Shown here: positions 9,023-17,864 of the stretch, one piece after another | How positions within the stretch are numbered: the stretch's first letter is position 1 | How the letters are laid out: every line of letters starts with the position of its first letter | Assembly: GCA_016719385.1 (NCBI GenBank) | Contig: JADJZA010000001.1 | Location: forward strand, 558,001-622,000 | From: Candidatus Microthrix subdominans | GTDB taxonomy: Bacteria > Actinomycetota > Acidimicrobiia > Acidimicrobiales > Microtrichaceae | Length of the DNA stretch: 64,000 nucleotides | Direction of reading: 5' to 3' | Made by a program: the position numbers and the translations under genes | The notes under the pieces: generated by a model | Database searches by the model: none | Told to the model about the DNA's origin: nothing | The model's input: only the letters and a program-made list of their open reading frames with translations

Positions 9023-10231
9023 GTGTCAACGGTTCGCTTCGACCAGGTCACCAAACGCTTCGGAAAGACGACGGCGGTGGACGCAATGTCCCTCGACATC
9101 GTCGAGGGCGAATTCATGGTGCTGTTGGGCCCGTCGGGCTGTGGCAAGTCCACCGCCCTGCGCATGATCGCCGGATTGGAGTCGATCACCGAAGGCGCCC
9201 TGAGCATCGACGGCGAGGTGGTCAACCACGTCGACCCCCGCAAGCGCGGCATCGCGATGGTGTTCCAGAGCTATGCGCTGTATCCCAACCTGACGGTGCG
9301 CAAGAACATCGAGTCGCCGCTGAAGGCCAAGGACGTTCCGCCCGACGGCGGCGGCGACCCCCGCCGGCTGAGCAGCGAGGAGCGCGACGCGCGGGTGATC
9401 GAAGCGGCCCGAATGCTCGACCTGGAGGACTACCTCGACCGCAAGCCCGGCGCCCTGTCCGGCGGCCAGCGCCAGCGGGTGGCCCTCGCCCGGGCCATCG
9501 TCGCCCGGGCCAAGGTGCTGTTGATGGACGAGCCGTTGTCGAACCTGGACGCCAAGCTGCGGGCCCAGACCCGCGCCGAGCTGATCGACCTGCACGAGCG
9601 CCTCGGCGGCACGGTCGTCTACGTCACCCACGACCAGATCGAGGCGATGACGATGGCCGATCGCGTGGCGATCATGGCCAACGGTGCGCTCCACCAGGTG
9701 GGCACCCCCGACGACGTGTACGACCGGCCCGCCAACACCTTCGTCGCCGGCTTCATCGGCACCCCGCCCATGAACCTGATGGACGGCGTGGCCACCTCCG
9801 ACGGTGTCGAGGTGGCCGGCGCCAAGCTGGACGCCACCCACCAGCTGGAGGCCGGCGCACCGGTGGTCGTGGGCATCCGACCCGAGCACCTGGTGCTGTC
9901 CGACGACGGCCTGGCCATGGAGGTCAAGGCGGTCGAATGGCTGGGCTACGAGAGCCTGATCACCGCCGACCTGGTTGATGTTGGCGCCGCCCAGCGCTCG
10001 GCGCGTGGCGACGGCGACACGAATGAAGACAGCGGGACCATCGGCACCGCTTCTCTGGTTGGCGACGCCGTCGTCGACGCCAACGATCCCGAGCAGGTGG
10101 GCGCCACCCGTCGCCGGGTGATCCTGCGGGCCAACGGTCGTGTCGATGCCCGCAACGGCAAGATCATCCGAGCCACGCCTCAGGCTGGTGCGGTGCAACT
10201 GTTCGACGCCGACACCGGGGTGCACCTGTGA
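9023..10231 (+). CDS. Sugar-type ABC importer ATPase (MalK/UgpC family)
   Basis: The 402-residue ATPase powers the importer encoded by the next three genes. Walker A is GPSGCGKST (residues 36-44), the ABC signature is LSGGQRQR (about 146), Walker B is LLMDEPLS (about 167), and the H-loop is VTHDQ (about 201). The C-terminal 130 residues form the MalK-type TOBE regulatory region (GIRPEHL motif). An unusually acidic insert after ADLVDVG is not typical of MalK. GTG 9023 is set by the TAGGTT -10 element and by homology (MSTVRFDQVTKRFG). Substrates of this family include maltose, glycerol 3-phosphate and other sugars; the actual one cannot be read from sequence. Confidence 0.88.
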   Translation: MSTVRFDQVTKRFGKTTAVDAMSLDIVEGEFMVLLGPSGCGKSTALRMIAGLESITEGALSIDGEVVNHVDPRKRGIAMVFQSYALYPNLTVRKNIESPLKAKDVPPDGGGDPRRLSSEERDARVIEAARMLDLEDYLDRKPGALSGGQRQRVALARAIVARAKVLLMDEPLSNLDAKLRAQTRAELIDLHERLGGTVVYVTHDQIEAMTMADRVAIMANGALHQVGTPDDVYDRPANTFVAGFIGTPPMNLMDGVATSDGVEVAGAKLDATHQLEAGAPVVVGIRPEHLVLSDDGLAMEVKAVEWLGYESLITADLVDVGAAQRSARGDGDTNEDSGTIGTASLVGDAVVDANDPEQVGATRRRVILRANGRVDARNGKIIRATPQAGAVQLFDADTGVHL

Positions 10232-10274
10232 GCAGCGGCAGCGGGATGCGGCGGGTCATCGGGGGGCCAAGCTG

Positions 10275-11192
10275 ATGGGGGTCCTGCCCGACGCGCCCGG
10301 CACCAAGGACGACACGGCGCCCGAGGGTGTCAAGCGGAGTGGCCTGTTTGGCCACAGCCTGCGGGAGACTGGCCTGGCCGCCGCCTTCCTGGCGCCGTCG
10401 CTGGTGATCTTCGGCCTGTTCTTCTACTTCCCGTTCGCCCGCCTGGTGTCGTGGGGCTTCTACGACAGTCGCCAACGAGGCTCGTTCTACGAGCGCGTCG
10501 GTTTCAGCCACTACGTCGATGTGCTCACCTCATCGGAGTTTCTCGACGGGCTGTGGATCTCGGTGCAGTTCGTGCTGCTGACCGTGCCCGCCGGCCTGAT
10601 TTTCGGCACGCTGCTGGCGGTGGCCGCCCACCGACGTCTGAAGGGCATGAAGATCTATCAGACGATCTTCAGCTCGACGATCGCCACCTCGGTTGCTGTG
10701 GCCGCCGTGCTGTTCTTCGGCCTGATCAACCCCGCGGTCGGCGTGTTCAAGGTGGACTGGCTGTCCAACCCCGGCACTGCGTTGCCCGCCCTGGCGCTGG
10801 TCGCCGTGTGGAAGAACCTCGGCCTCAGCTTCGTCATCGTGCTCGCTGGGCTTCAAGCGGTGCCCGACGAGCTGACCGAGGCGGCGATGATCGACGGCTA
10901 CGGCGCCATCGGCCGCTTCTTCAAAGTGACCCTGCCGGCCCTGACGCCGGTGCTCACCTTCCTGGTCGTCGCCCTCACCATCTTCGGTATGCAGGAGTTT
11001 GCTCTGCCCGACATCATCACCGGAGGCGGCCCGGAGGGCAGCACCTCGACCCTGGTGTACACGATCGCCCAGAAGCTCGACCCGACCAACATCACCGACG
11101 GCTCGGTGATGGCGGTGGGCCTGTTCGGCATCACGCTGATCATCGGGCTGGGGCAGTTCATCTTGCTCGAACGGGGGATGAACCGTGACTGA
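10275..11192 (+). CDS. ABC importer permease 1 (MalF/UgpA type)
   Basis: This is a 305-residue inner-membrane permease with six hydrophobic segments. It carries the conserved EAA loop (ELTEAAMIDGYGAIGRFFKVTLP), which docks onto the ATPase. ATG 10275 follows the ATPase gene by 43 nt and lies just before the first hydrophobic helix; longer frames overlap the ATPase and lack homology. It ends overlapping the start of the second permease, which indicates translational coupling. Confidence 0.88.
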   Translation: MGVLPDAPGTKDDTAPEGVKRSGLFGHSLRETGLAAAFLAPSLVIFGLFFYFPFARLVSWGFYDSRQRGSFYERVGFSHYVDVLTSSEFLDGLWISVQFVLLTVPAGLIFGTLLAVAAHRRLKGMKIYQTIFSSTIATSVAVAAVLFFGLINPAVGVFKVDWLSNPGTALPALALVAVWKNLGLSFVIVLAGLQAVPDELTEAAMIDGYGAIGRFFKVTLPALTPVLTFLVVALTIFGMQEFALPDIITGGGPEGSTSTLVYTIAQKLDPTNITDGSVMAVGLFGITLIIGLGQFILLERGMNRD

Positions 11193-12126
11193 CGCAGCCT
11201 CGACCGACGCAACCACCGATGCAGCGACCGTCGGCACCGGGTTTACCTCCGCCCGGTCCGGCGTGATCGCCCCGTCCGGTCCGGCGCCGGTGGTCGCGGC
11301 CCCCGCCGGCGCCCAGCTGAAGAAGCTGGGCTGGTACCTGTTCCTCACCCTGTTGGCGCTGGTCATCCTGTACCCGCTGTACATGTCGGTGATGCGGGCG
11401 CTGTCCGACCCGGCGGCCTATGCGCGGGCCGGCAACCCGCCCTGGCCGGTCGAGGCGGAGTGGGACGTGTTCAGCCGGGCGTGGAACGGCGGCAGCCTGT
11501 CGGCGGCCACGTTCTGGAGCTTCGCCATGTCGGCGGTGATCACGGTGACCCAGGTGATCACCGCCGTGCTGGCCGCCTACGCCTTCGTCTTTCTACGCTT
11601 TCCGTTTAAGAAGCTGCTGTTCGTGCTGTTCGTCGCCACCCTGATGCTGCCCCTCGAGGTGACCTTCGTGGCCAACTCCCTCACGATCCGCCAGTGGGGC
11701 TGGATCGACACGCTACAAGGCCTGGTGGCGCCGTTCCTCGCTTCGGCGCTGGGCACCTTCCTCCTGCGCCAGGGGTTCCTCGGCATCCCCAACGAACTGC
11801 GCGAAGCCGCCTTTCTCGACGGCTACGGCCACTTCCGGTTCATGACCCGCATCGCCGTGCCGTTGGCGGCGCCCGTCGTCGCCTCGGTCGGCCTGCTCGC
11901 CTTCCTGTCGTCCTGGAACCAGTACCTGTGGCCCCGGGTGGTTACCGAGCAGGAAAGCCACCAGACGCTGCAGATCGCGCTGAAACGCCTTGCGGCCCAA
12001 AACATCCAGCAGCTCAACGTCGGGGTGGCCGGTGCCGTCCTGGCGGCGCTGCCGATCTTTGCGCTGTTGATCGTGTTCCAGCGAGCGATCGTGCGAGGAT
12101 TGACCGCCGGTGCGGTCAAGGGGTGA
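11185..12126 (+). CDS. ABC importer permease 2 (MalG/UgpE type)
   Basis: This 313-residue partner of the preceding permease has an N-terminal variable stretch of about 45 residues, then six hydrophobic segments and the EAA loop (ELREAAFLDGYGHFRFMTRIAVP). GTG 11185 overlaps the end of permease 1 by 8 nt. Together the two form the membrane channel of a carbohydrate-uptake-1-type ABC importer. The next gene encodes its binding lipoprotein 7 nt downstream. Confidence 0.88.
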   Translation: MTDAASTDATTDAATVGTGFTSARSGVIAPSGPAPVVAAPAGAQLKKLGWYLFLTLLALVILYPLYMSVMRALSDPAAYARAGNPPWPVEAEWDVFSRAWNGGSLSAATFWSFAMSAVITVTQVITAVLAAYAFVFLRFPFKKLLFVLFVATLMLPLEVTFVANSLTIRQWGWIDTLQGLVAPFLASALGTFLLRQGFLGIPNELREAAFLDGYGHFRFMTRIAVPLAAPVVASVGLLAFLSSWNQYLWPRVVTEQESHQTLQIALKRLAAQNIQQLNVGVAGAVLAALPIFALLIVFQRAIVRGLTAGAVKG

Positions 12127-12133
12127 GAACGAG

Positions 12134-13624
12134 ATGCATGTGACACCGTCAAGGCGATCGAATGGACGACCGGGCGCCAAACGCCCCGGCCGGCTGCGGG
12201 CCGGGTTGGTGGGCGTCGCCGTGCTGGCGGGCACCACCGCCGTCGCTTGCGGTCCGCCCCCGACGATCGAAACCCTGGCCGGCGACGACGTGTCCGCCGA
12301 CAACATGCCCGACTGCCCGATGGGCGAGCTGGACAAGGCCACCGGCGTCACCAACATCGTCGTGTGGCACGCCCTGGGCGCCGAGCCCGCCAAGGCGCTT
12401 GAGGAGGTCACCCAAGCGTTCAACGACAGCCAGGACGAGGTGAACGTCACCCTGCAGAACCAGGGCGCCGACTACTCCGAGGTGTTCCGCAAGTACAACG
12501 CCGCCGCAGCCAGCGGCGAAGGCGTGCCCGCCGTCGTGTACCTCGAGGACACGACGATCCGCACGATCATCGACACCGGCACGCTGTTTCCCGCCGAAGC
12601 ATGTGCCGAGGAGGTGGGTTTCGACCTCGACTCGGTGCAGCCCGCCGTCCGCAGCGCCTACACGGTCGACGGCGTCTTCTACCCCGGCTACGTCAACGTC
12701 TCCGGGCCGATCATGTTCTATAACCGCAGCCACTTCCGCGAGGCGGGCCTGGACGTCGACTCGCCACCGCAGACGTTGGCCGAGGTGCGCAGCGCCGCCG
12801 AGAAGCTGAAGGCGTCGGGCATCGAAAAGCCCTTGGCGCTGAAGCTGGACCCGTGGTTCTTCACCTGCTGGGTGAACGGGGTCGGCGAGGACATCGTCCT
12901 GCCCGACAACGGAAGATCTGGCGCAGTCACGGAGGCCAACCTGAACAACGAGGCCGGTGTCGAGACGCTGCAGTGGATCCAGGACATGGTGGCCGACGGG
13001 TTGGCCGACCCGATCTCGAACACCCCGGGGCAGATCAACCAATACCTCAACGTGGCCCAGGAAAAGTCGTCGATGTTGATCGAGACGTCGACCGCCTCCA
13101 CGTCGATCAAGGCGTTCCTCGGCGGCGACCTGGACACCGGCGGGCAGGATGCCTCCTCGGTCGACACCGGCGGACTCGACCCGGCCGCCACCCCGTTCCC
13201 GGGCCTCGACCAACCCGGCGGCGTGCGGGTGTCCGGGGGCTACTTCGGCATCTCCAACCGGGTGCCCAAGGTGCAACAGGCCGCAGCGGCCAAGTACCTC
13301 GGTTTCATGTCGCAGCCCGATCAGGTGGTCACCTGGCATCTCGTCGGCTCGTACCTGCCGGTGATCGGCGATGTCGCCGACGACCCCCGGATCCAGAAGT
13401 TCTGGAAGGAGGACCGGGCCGGTCAGCTGCTCAAGGTGGGTTACGAGCAGATGGCGCTGATCGATCCCAAGCGGCCCGGACCGCTGATCGGGCCCTATCC
13501 CGAGTACACCGACATCATGCAAAAGACGATGGAGTCCACCGCCCGCTCAGGCGCATCGCCCGAGGACGCGCTGAACAAGGCCAACGAGCAGATGAACGCC
13601 GAACTCGAGCAGTACTACGGCTGA
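12134..13624 (+). CDS. ABC importer substrate-binding lipoprotein (UgpB-like, family 1)
   Basis: The 496-residue protein is the extracellular receptor of the importer. The N-terminus has basic residues, a hydrophobic stretch and a lipobox ending TAVAC at about residue 37, so it is probably lipid-anchored. SBP_bac_1 features include IVVWHALG at the first strand, YNRSHFREAGLD, and PGGVRVSGGYFGISN late in the protein; overall it resembles the glycerol-3-phosphate binder UgpB. ATG 12134 is preferred over an upstream frame extension into the permease. The order ATPase, permease, permease, receptor is complete, so the operon should be functional. The specific sugar is unknown. Confidence 0.85.
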   Translation: MHVTPSRRSNGRPGAKRPGRLRAGLVGVAVLAGTTAVACGPPPTIETLAGDDVSADNMPDCPMGELDKATGVTNIVVWHALGAEPAKALEEVTQAFNDSQDEVNVTLQNQGADYSEVFRKYNAAAASGEGVPAVVYLEDTTIRTIIDTGTLFPAEACAEEVGFDLDSVQPAVRSAYTVDGVFYPGYVNVSGPIMFYNRSHFREAGLDVDSPPQTLAEVRSAAEKLKASGIEKPLALKLDPWFFTCWVNGVGEDIVLPDNGRSGAVTEANLNNEAGVETLQWIQDMVADGLADPISNTPGQINQYLNVAQEKSSMLIETSTASTSIKAFLGGDLDTGGQDASSVDTGGLDPAATPFPGLDQPGGVRVSGGYFGISNRVPKVQQAAAAKYLGFMSQPDQVVTWHLVGSYLPVIGDVADDPRIQKFWKEDRAGQLLKVGYEQMALIDPKRPGPLIGPYPEYTDIMQKTMESTARSGASPEDALNKANEQMNAELEQYYG

Positions 13625-13729
13625 GGCCGGCGCCGCGGCGCCGATGTTGGTGCGGTGCTGTCCCGGCACGACGGTACCGCCGAGCCGGGTGGTTTGCCGG
13701 GAAACAGTTTCGTGGGAAAGTACATCGGG

Positions 13730-13735
13730 TAACGT
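13730..13735 (+). promoter_or_regulatory. -10 element (TAACGT) and overlapping inverted repeat at marR start
   Basis: TAACGT ends 6 nt before the GTG at 13742. It sits inside an imperfect operator-like pair (CGGGTA at 13726-13731 and TACCCG at 13746-13751), so the protein could repress itself at this site. Confidence 0.4.
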
Positions 13736-13741
13736 GCCCGG

Positions 13742-14299
13742 GTGATACCCGAGCACACCACGCAACTTGAGCAAGTGGGGCGACCCGGCAAGCTGCCGCC
13801 GGGTCGTGATCACCTCGACGAGCTGATCGATCAGGTTGTCGCTCTCAAGCCCGAACTCGACCTGGGCGGCTTGGCGGTCACCGGACGCGTGCTGCGGCTG
13901 GCGGCCCGCTTGGAAGAGGCCCGGGCCAGGTTGCTCGCACCGTTCGAGCTGACCGTTGGCGAGTTCGACGTGCTGGCCACGGTGCGCCGCTCCGGGCCGA
14001 TTACGGCGTCCGAGATCTGCCACGCGGTGATGATCACCGCCGGTGGGATGACCAAGCGCCTCGATCGACTCGAAGCGCGCAACCTGCTGAACCGAACGGC
14101 GAACCCGGCCGACCGGCGGGCTGCCCACATCGTGCTCACCGACGATGGAACGCGGCTGCTCGACGACGCCTACCAGGTGATCGTCGAGGCCGAAACCCAA
14201 CTGGTCGCCGCCGAGCTGGGCGATGCCAACGTGCGCGCTCCGGTCGAGGCTGCACTGCGGGCGCTGCTGTGTTCGCCCGCCCTCGCCGAGCCGTCGTGA
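13742..14299 (+). CDS. MarR-family transcriptional regulator
   Basis: This is a 185-residue winged-helix regulator. The DNA-binding core is clear: LTVGEFDVLATVRRSGPITASEIC, then a recognition helix around ITAGGMTKRLDRLEARNLL, and a wing with NPADRRAAHIVLTDDG, the conserved DxR motif. A dimerisation helix precedes and follows it. MarR proteins typically repress neighbouring drug-efflux genes and release DNA on binding small phenolic or other ligands. The MFS exporter gene starts 65 nt downstream on the same strand and is the likely target. GTG 13742 is supported by a TANNNT -10 element 6 nt upstream. Confidence 0.87.
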   Translation: MIPEHTTQLEQVGRPGKLPPGRDHLDELIDQVVALKPELDLGGLAVTGRVLRLAARLEEARARLLAPFELTVGEFDVLATVRRSGPITASEICHAVMITAGGMTKRLDRLEARNLLNRTANPADRRAAHIVLTDDGTRLLDDAYQVIVEAETQLVAAELGDANVRAPVEAALRALLCSPALAEPS

Positions 14300-14363
14300 A
14301 CGCCACCGAACGCACGAGGACCCGGACCGGTCCTCCCAGCCAAACCCGTCCGAAGGACACCCC

Positions 14364-16013
14364 GTGACCGACAAGTCCATCCCCCTCTACGAGATCCCCG
14401 AGATCCACGAACGCCGTTGGTGGATTCTCGGGGTGATGGCAGCGTCCCTCACCGTCGTGGTGATGTCGGTGTCCGGCCTGAACGTTGCGCTGCCCACCCT
14501 CCAGGAGTCGCTCGACGCCAGCAACTCGGCGCTGCAGTGGATCATCGACTCCTATGCGCTGGTGTTCGCCGGGTTGCTGCTGACCGCCGGAGCACTGGGT
14601 GACCGCTTCGGCCGCCGCAACGCGCTGTTGTTCGGCCTGGCCGTTTTTGCGGTCGGCGCAACGGTGGGCGGCCTGGGCTCCACCCCGGCCCAGGTGATCG
14701 CCGGGCGGGCCACGATGGGTGCCGGTGCCGCCTTCGTCATGCCCGCCACGCTGTCGCTGGTCGTCACCGTGTTTCCGCCCAAGGAGCGTCGCCGGGCGAT
14801 CGCCATCTGGGCCGGTTTCGCCGGTGCCGGGGCGGCGATCGGTCCGATCGTCTCCGGCGCCCTCCTCGAATGGTTCTGGTGGGGGGCCGCCCTGCTGGTG
14901 AACATCCCGATCGTCATCGTGTTGGCGGGGTCGATCGCCGTGCTGGCCCCGAGGTCCCGCGACACGCACAACACGCCGCTCGACCTGCCGGGTACCGCCC
15001 TGTCGCTCGTCGGCATCACCGCGTTGGTCTTCGGCATCATCGAGGGGCCCAACCTGGGCTGGTCGAGCCCCGAGGTGCTCGCCGGGTTCGCAGCGGCGGC
15101 GGTGACCCTGGTGGGCTTTGTGGTGCGAGAGCGCCACGCCCGCCACCCGATGCTGCCCCTCGAGTTGTTCGCCGACCGCCGCTTCTCGGTCGGCAGCGGC
15201 GTCGTCACCGTGACGTTCTTTGCGATGATCGGCTTTTTCTTTCTCAACACCCTGTACCTGCAGTTCGTGCGGGGAGACTCGCCACTGTTCGCCGGTCTTG
15301 CCGCCGTGCCGGTGGCGATCATGCAGGTGCTCGTCGCCCCCCGCAGCTCGTCGCTGAGCGAACGCTTCGGCAGCGGCCCGGTGATCGCCGTCGGCTTCAC
15401 GTTCATCTCCTCCGGGTTCGCCGTCCTGGCGTTTGCTGCGCCGTCGTGGCCGTACCTGCCCCTCGGTGCCGCGTACGTGCTGTTGGGCACCGGGATGGGC
15501 ATCACGGCAGCCCCTGCGACCGGAAACATCATGAGCGCGGTGCCCGATGCCAAGGCTGGGGTGGGGTCGGCGGTCAACGACACCACGCGCGAGTTTGGTG
15601 GCGCCCTGGGCATCGCCGTGCTGGGCAGCATCATCGCCAGCGCCTATCAGGCCAACCTGCGCATCGACGATCTGGGGTTGGGCCCCGAGCAGGTGGCGGC
15701 GGCGAAGGACTCGGTTGGGGCCGCCAGCCAGATCGCCCGGTCCCTGCCGGGGGGCGGAGCCGAGTTGGCCGACCGCGCCGGCGTGGCCTTCACCGGCGCT
15801 TTCAACATCGCCAACACCATTTCGGCGTTGCTTGCTCTCACTGCCGCCGTCACCGTGGCCTTCGTGTTCAGCCCCAGCAAGGAGCGCTCAGCAGCCCACG
15901 CCGCTGCCGCCTCGCGTCACGCCCCCGATGCGGAGCCCGCCCCGCTCGTGGGCCAAAGCATCCCCTCAGCGCACCGCACGGGTCCGAGGGGCGATCACGT
16001 CTGGGATGGATAG
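14364..16013 (+). CDS. MFS multidrug efflux transporter, DHA2 (EmrB/QacA) family
   Basis: The 549-residue protein has about 14 hydrophobic segments. MFS motif A is GDRFGRRNALLFG, with a QWIIDSYAL segment before it, as in QacA/EmrB proton antiporters. Residues near 390-400 (GTGMGITAAPATG) match the DHA2 motif C-like region. GTG 14364 is chosen because the upstream frame runs into the marR gene. Pairing with a MarR regulator suggests inducible export of a toxic compound. The C-terminal tail of about 50 residues is cytosolic, alanine-rich and not conserved. Confidence 0.87.
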   Translation: MTDKSIPLYEIPEIHERRWWILGVMAASLTVVVMSVSGLNVALPTLQESLDASNSALQWIIDSYALVFAGLLLTAGALGDRFGRRNALLFGLAVFAVGATVGGLGSTPAQVIAGRATMGAGAAFVMPATLSLVVTVFPPKERRRAIAIWAGFAGAGAAIGPIVSGALLEWFWWGAALLVNIPIVIVLAGSIAVLAPRSRDTHNTPLDLPGTALSLVGITALVFGIIEGPNLGWSSPEVLAGFAAAAVTLVGFVVRERHARHPMLPLELFADRRFSVGSGVVTVTFFAMIGFFFLNTLYLQFVRGDSPLFAGLAAVPVAIMQVLVAPRSSSLSERFGSGPVIAVGFTFISSGFAVLAFAAPSWPYLPLGAAYVLLGTGMGITAAPATGNIMSAVPDAKAGVGSAVNDTTREFGGALGIAVLGSIIASAYQANLRIDDLGLGPEQVAAAKDSVGAASQIARSLPGGGAELADRAGVAFTGAFNIANTISALLALTAAVTVAFVFSPSKERSAAHAAAASRHAPDAEPAPLVGQSIPSAHRTGPRGDHVWDG

Positions 16014-16276
16014 CGGTCACCTGCTGGCCCTTCATCGTCCCAAAGCAGCGAGCCCAGCCGTTTGGGGCAAGTTCGGTCGGCGCAGAGGTGCGCGGCTGGA
16101 ACGTCACAGTCCCTCGTTATCGTGAATCGAAACCGCTCAGGACCCGGAATCGGCGAGCTCCGCCTCGTCGCTCCCGGGTGGTGTGGGCGCCGTCGTCGGC
16201 CTCGGTTCGGGCCTTCCTCCCGCAGATGACGACCCGCCGGCTGAGCGCTGCGACGCCGGTGGAAGGAGGCACGGCG

Positions 16277-17527
16277 ATGACACCCGAACACTCGGCGCCC
16301 GGACACACGACACCAATACGTCCCAAACCAGCACCCGAACGACCCAACCGACCGACTCTCGAGCTCGTTCACGACTCGACCCGGGCGCCGACATTGGAAC
16401 TGGTCGGCTCGGCGGCGCACCGACCGACCCCCCGACGCGTCGGCGCAGCGGGAACCACGCTGGGCGAACGCCTGGTCGAGGTGGGATGGCGTGCGTCGGA
16501 GCGCCATCACGACCTGGTGCGCTTGGCCGCGGAGTTTGCCGGCACCTCGGAGTGGTTCGGCGACGGCAGCTCGTCGGCGGCCCGGTGGATCAGCCAGCGG
16601 TTGGACATCTCGGTGCGAACGGCCCGGGAGTGGATCGCCGTCGGGCGAGCGCTCCGGCGGTTGCCGATGCTCGATGAGGCGCTGGCTCGGCGCGAGCTGT
16701 CCTATGCCAAGGTACGGATCCTGGTGCGGGCGGCGACGATGGAGAACGAGCGCGAGCTGATCGACCTGGCCTGTTCGGTGAACGCCGGCGCGCTGGGTGC
16801 GGCGCTGGCGACATGGTCCCGTCGTGAAGAGACCGAAGACGTGCGCGACGAGCGACATCGGGAGTCCCGTAGCCTCAGCTGGAGGGTCGAGCCGGACGGC
16901 CAGGCAACCGGCACGCTTCGCCTGCCCCCCGATGTCGCCGGCGGCGTGATGGCGGTGATCGATGCCGCAGTGATGCGCGCCCGGCAGGAATCGGTTGATC
17001 GCGTGGGCTCCAACGGGGGTGGCTCCGACATCGTCGGCCATTCCGACGTCGTCGGCGCCATCGCAATGGCCGGGTGGCCCGAGCGCCAGGCCGCCGAGCA
17101 GGTGATCCACCCCACGCTGGCCCAGCAACGGGCCGACGCCCTGGTCGCCGTGATGTGCGGCGGGGGAGCTCAGCTGAGCGCCGAGGTGATCCTGCACGTT
17201 CGCGGTGACGGGACGACGATGGATGACGGCACCCCGGTGACGCGCCAGGCCGTGATGCGGGCATTGCCCGACGCTTGGGTACGGGCGCTGATCCACAACG
17301 CCGAGGGCCTGCCGCTGAATGCGTCGGGGCGTCAGCGACACCCGTCCGCCCGGCAGAAGCGGGTGGTGAAGGAACGCGACCGCCGATGCGTCGACTGCGG
17401 GGGAAGCGACCTCCTCGAATACGACCACGTTCCCGACTTCTCGATCAGCAACCAGACGGTGGTCGACTGCTTGCAGCTGCGGTGCGCCGCGTGTCACCGT
17501 GCCCGCCATGTTCGGGGGGCATGGTGA
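16277..17527 (+). CDS. DUF222 and HNH endonuclease domain protein
   Basis: This is a 416-residue protein of the actinobacterial family that joins DUF222 (ERHHDLVRLAAEFAGT to about residue 300) to a C-terminal HNH nuclease. The nuclease shows DRRCVDCGG, EYDHVPDFS, and a second CAACH pair, so the zinc knuckle and catalytic His are present. These genes are often present in many copies in actinobacteria and are thought to be mobile or selfish; their cellular job is not established. ATG 16277 is preceded by an excellent ribosome-binding site (GGAAGGAGG). The 263 bp before it holds no other gene. Confidence 0.85.
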   Translation: MTPEHSAPGHTTPIRPKPAPERPNRPTLELVHDSTRAPTLELVGSAAHRPTPRRVGAAGTTLGERLVEVGWRASERHHDLVRLAAEFAGTSEWFGDGSSSAARWISQRLDISVRTAREWIAVGRALRRLPMLDEALARRELSYAKVRILVRAATMENERELIDLACSVNAGALGAALATWSRREETEDVRDERHRESRSLSWRVEPDGQATGTLRLPPDVAGGVMAVIDAAVMRARQESVDRVGSNGGGSDIVGHSDVVGAIAMAGWPERQAAEQVIHPTLAQQRADALVAVMCGGGAQLSAEVILHVRGDGTTMDDGTPVTRQAVMRALPDAWVRALIHNAEGLPLNASGRQRHPSARQKRVVKERDRRCVDCGGSDLLEYDHVPDFSISNQTVVDCLQLRCAACHRARHVRGAW

Positions 17528-17648
17528 CGGGAGCCGGGGGCAAACTCGTCCCACGACGCAGAAAAGTGCCCCGAGGGGCACTCGTCGGCGCAGTCTGGGT
17601 TGCTCTGCTCAAACAGCGACAAGGGCCGTACGGCGAGCTACTCCAGGA

Positions 17649-17735
17649 TCAGTTGCGGCCCAGGTTGGGCTTGCGGCCGTGGTTGGCCTTCTTCTTCCGG
17701 GCGTTCTTCTTCTTGCGTTGGGTCCGCTGAGACAT
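17649..17735 (-). CDS. 50S ribosomal protein bL37
   Basis: This 28-residue, strongly basic peptide (MSQRTQRKKKNARKKK, then ANHGRKPNLGRN) is too short for normal gene calling. The ANHGxxPN ending after a Lys/Arg-rich helix is the hallmark of bL37, a small protein found in mycobacterial 50S subunits and widespread in actinobacteria. A TAGCCT -10 element ends 6 nt before the ATG, consistent with a leaderless single-gene transcript. It lies alone between the HNH nuclease gene and the GNAT-like gene. Confidence 0.8.
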   Translation of the reverse strand: MSQRTQRKKKNARKKKANHGRKPNLGRN

Positions 17736-17741
17736 CCGGAG

Positions 17742-17747
17742 AGGCTA
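17742..17747 (-). promoter_or_regulatory. -10 element (TAGCCT) for leaderless bL37
   Basis: Read on the minus strand, TAGCCT is followed by 6 nt (CTCCGG) and the ATG of bL37. No ribosome-binding site is seen. Confidence 0.5.
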
Positions 17748-17864
17748 CCGCCCGCGGGGCCAACCCCCCAAAGCTGACCGGGCGGTAGCGTCAGGGCGTG
17801 CACCCTGGCCCGGCGAACGATTGCGACGCGTCGACCCCGCCTCTGACGAGAATGACATGATCCG

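Noticed and set aside
14870..16276. N-terminal extension of the HNH protein into the MFS gene frame
   Set aside because: That part is the out-of-frame shadow of the transporter. A strong ribosome-binding site supports ATG 16277.
16014..16276. Possible small gene between the MFS and HNH genes
   Set aside because: Short frames here have no homology, no ribosome-binding site and no -10 at leaderless distance.
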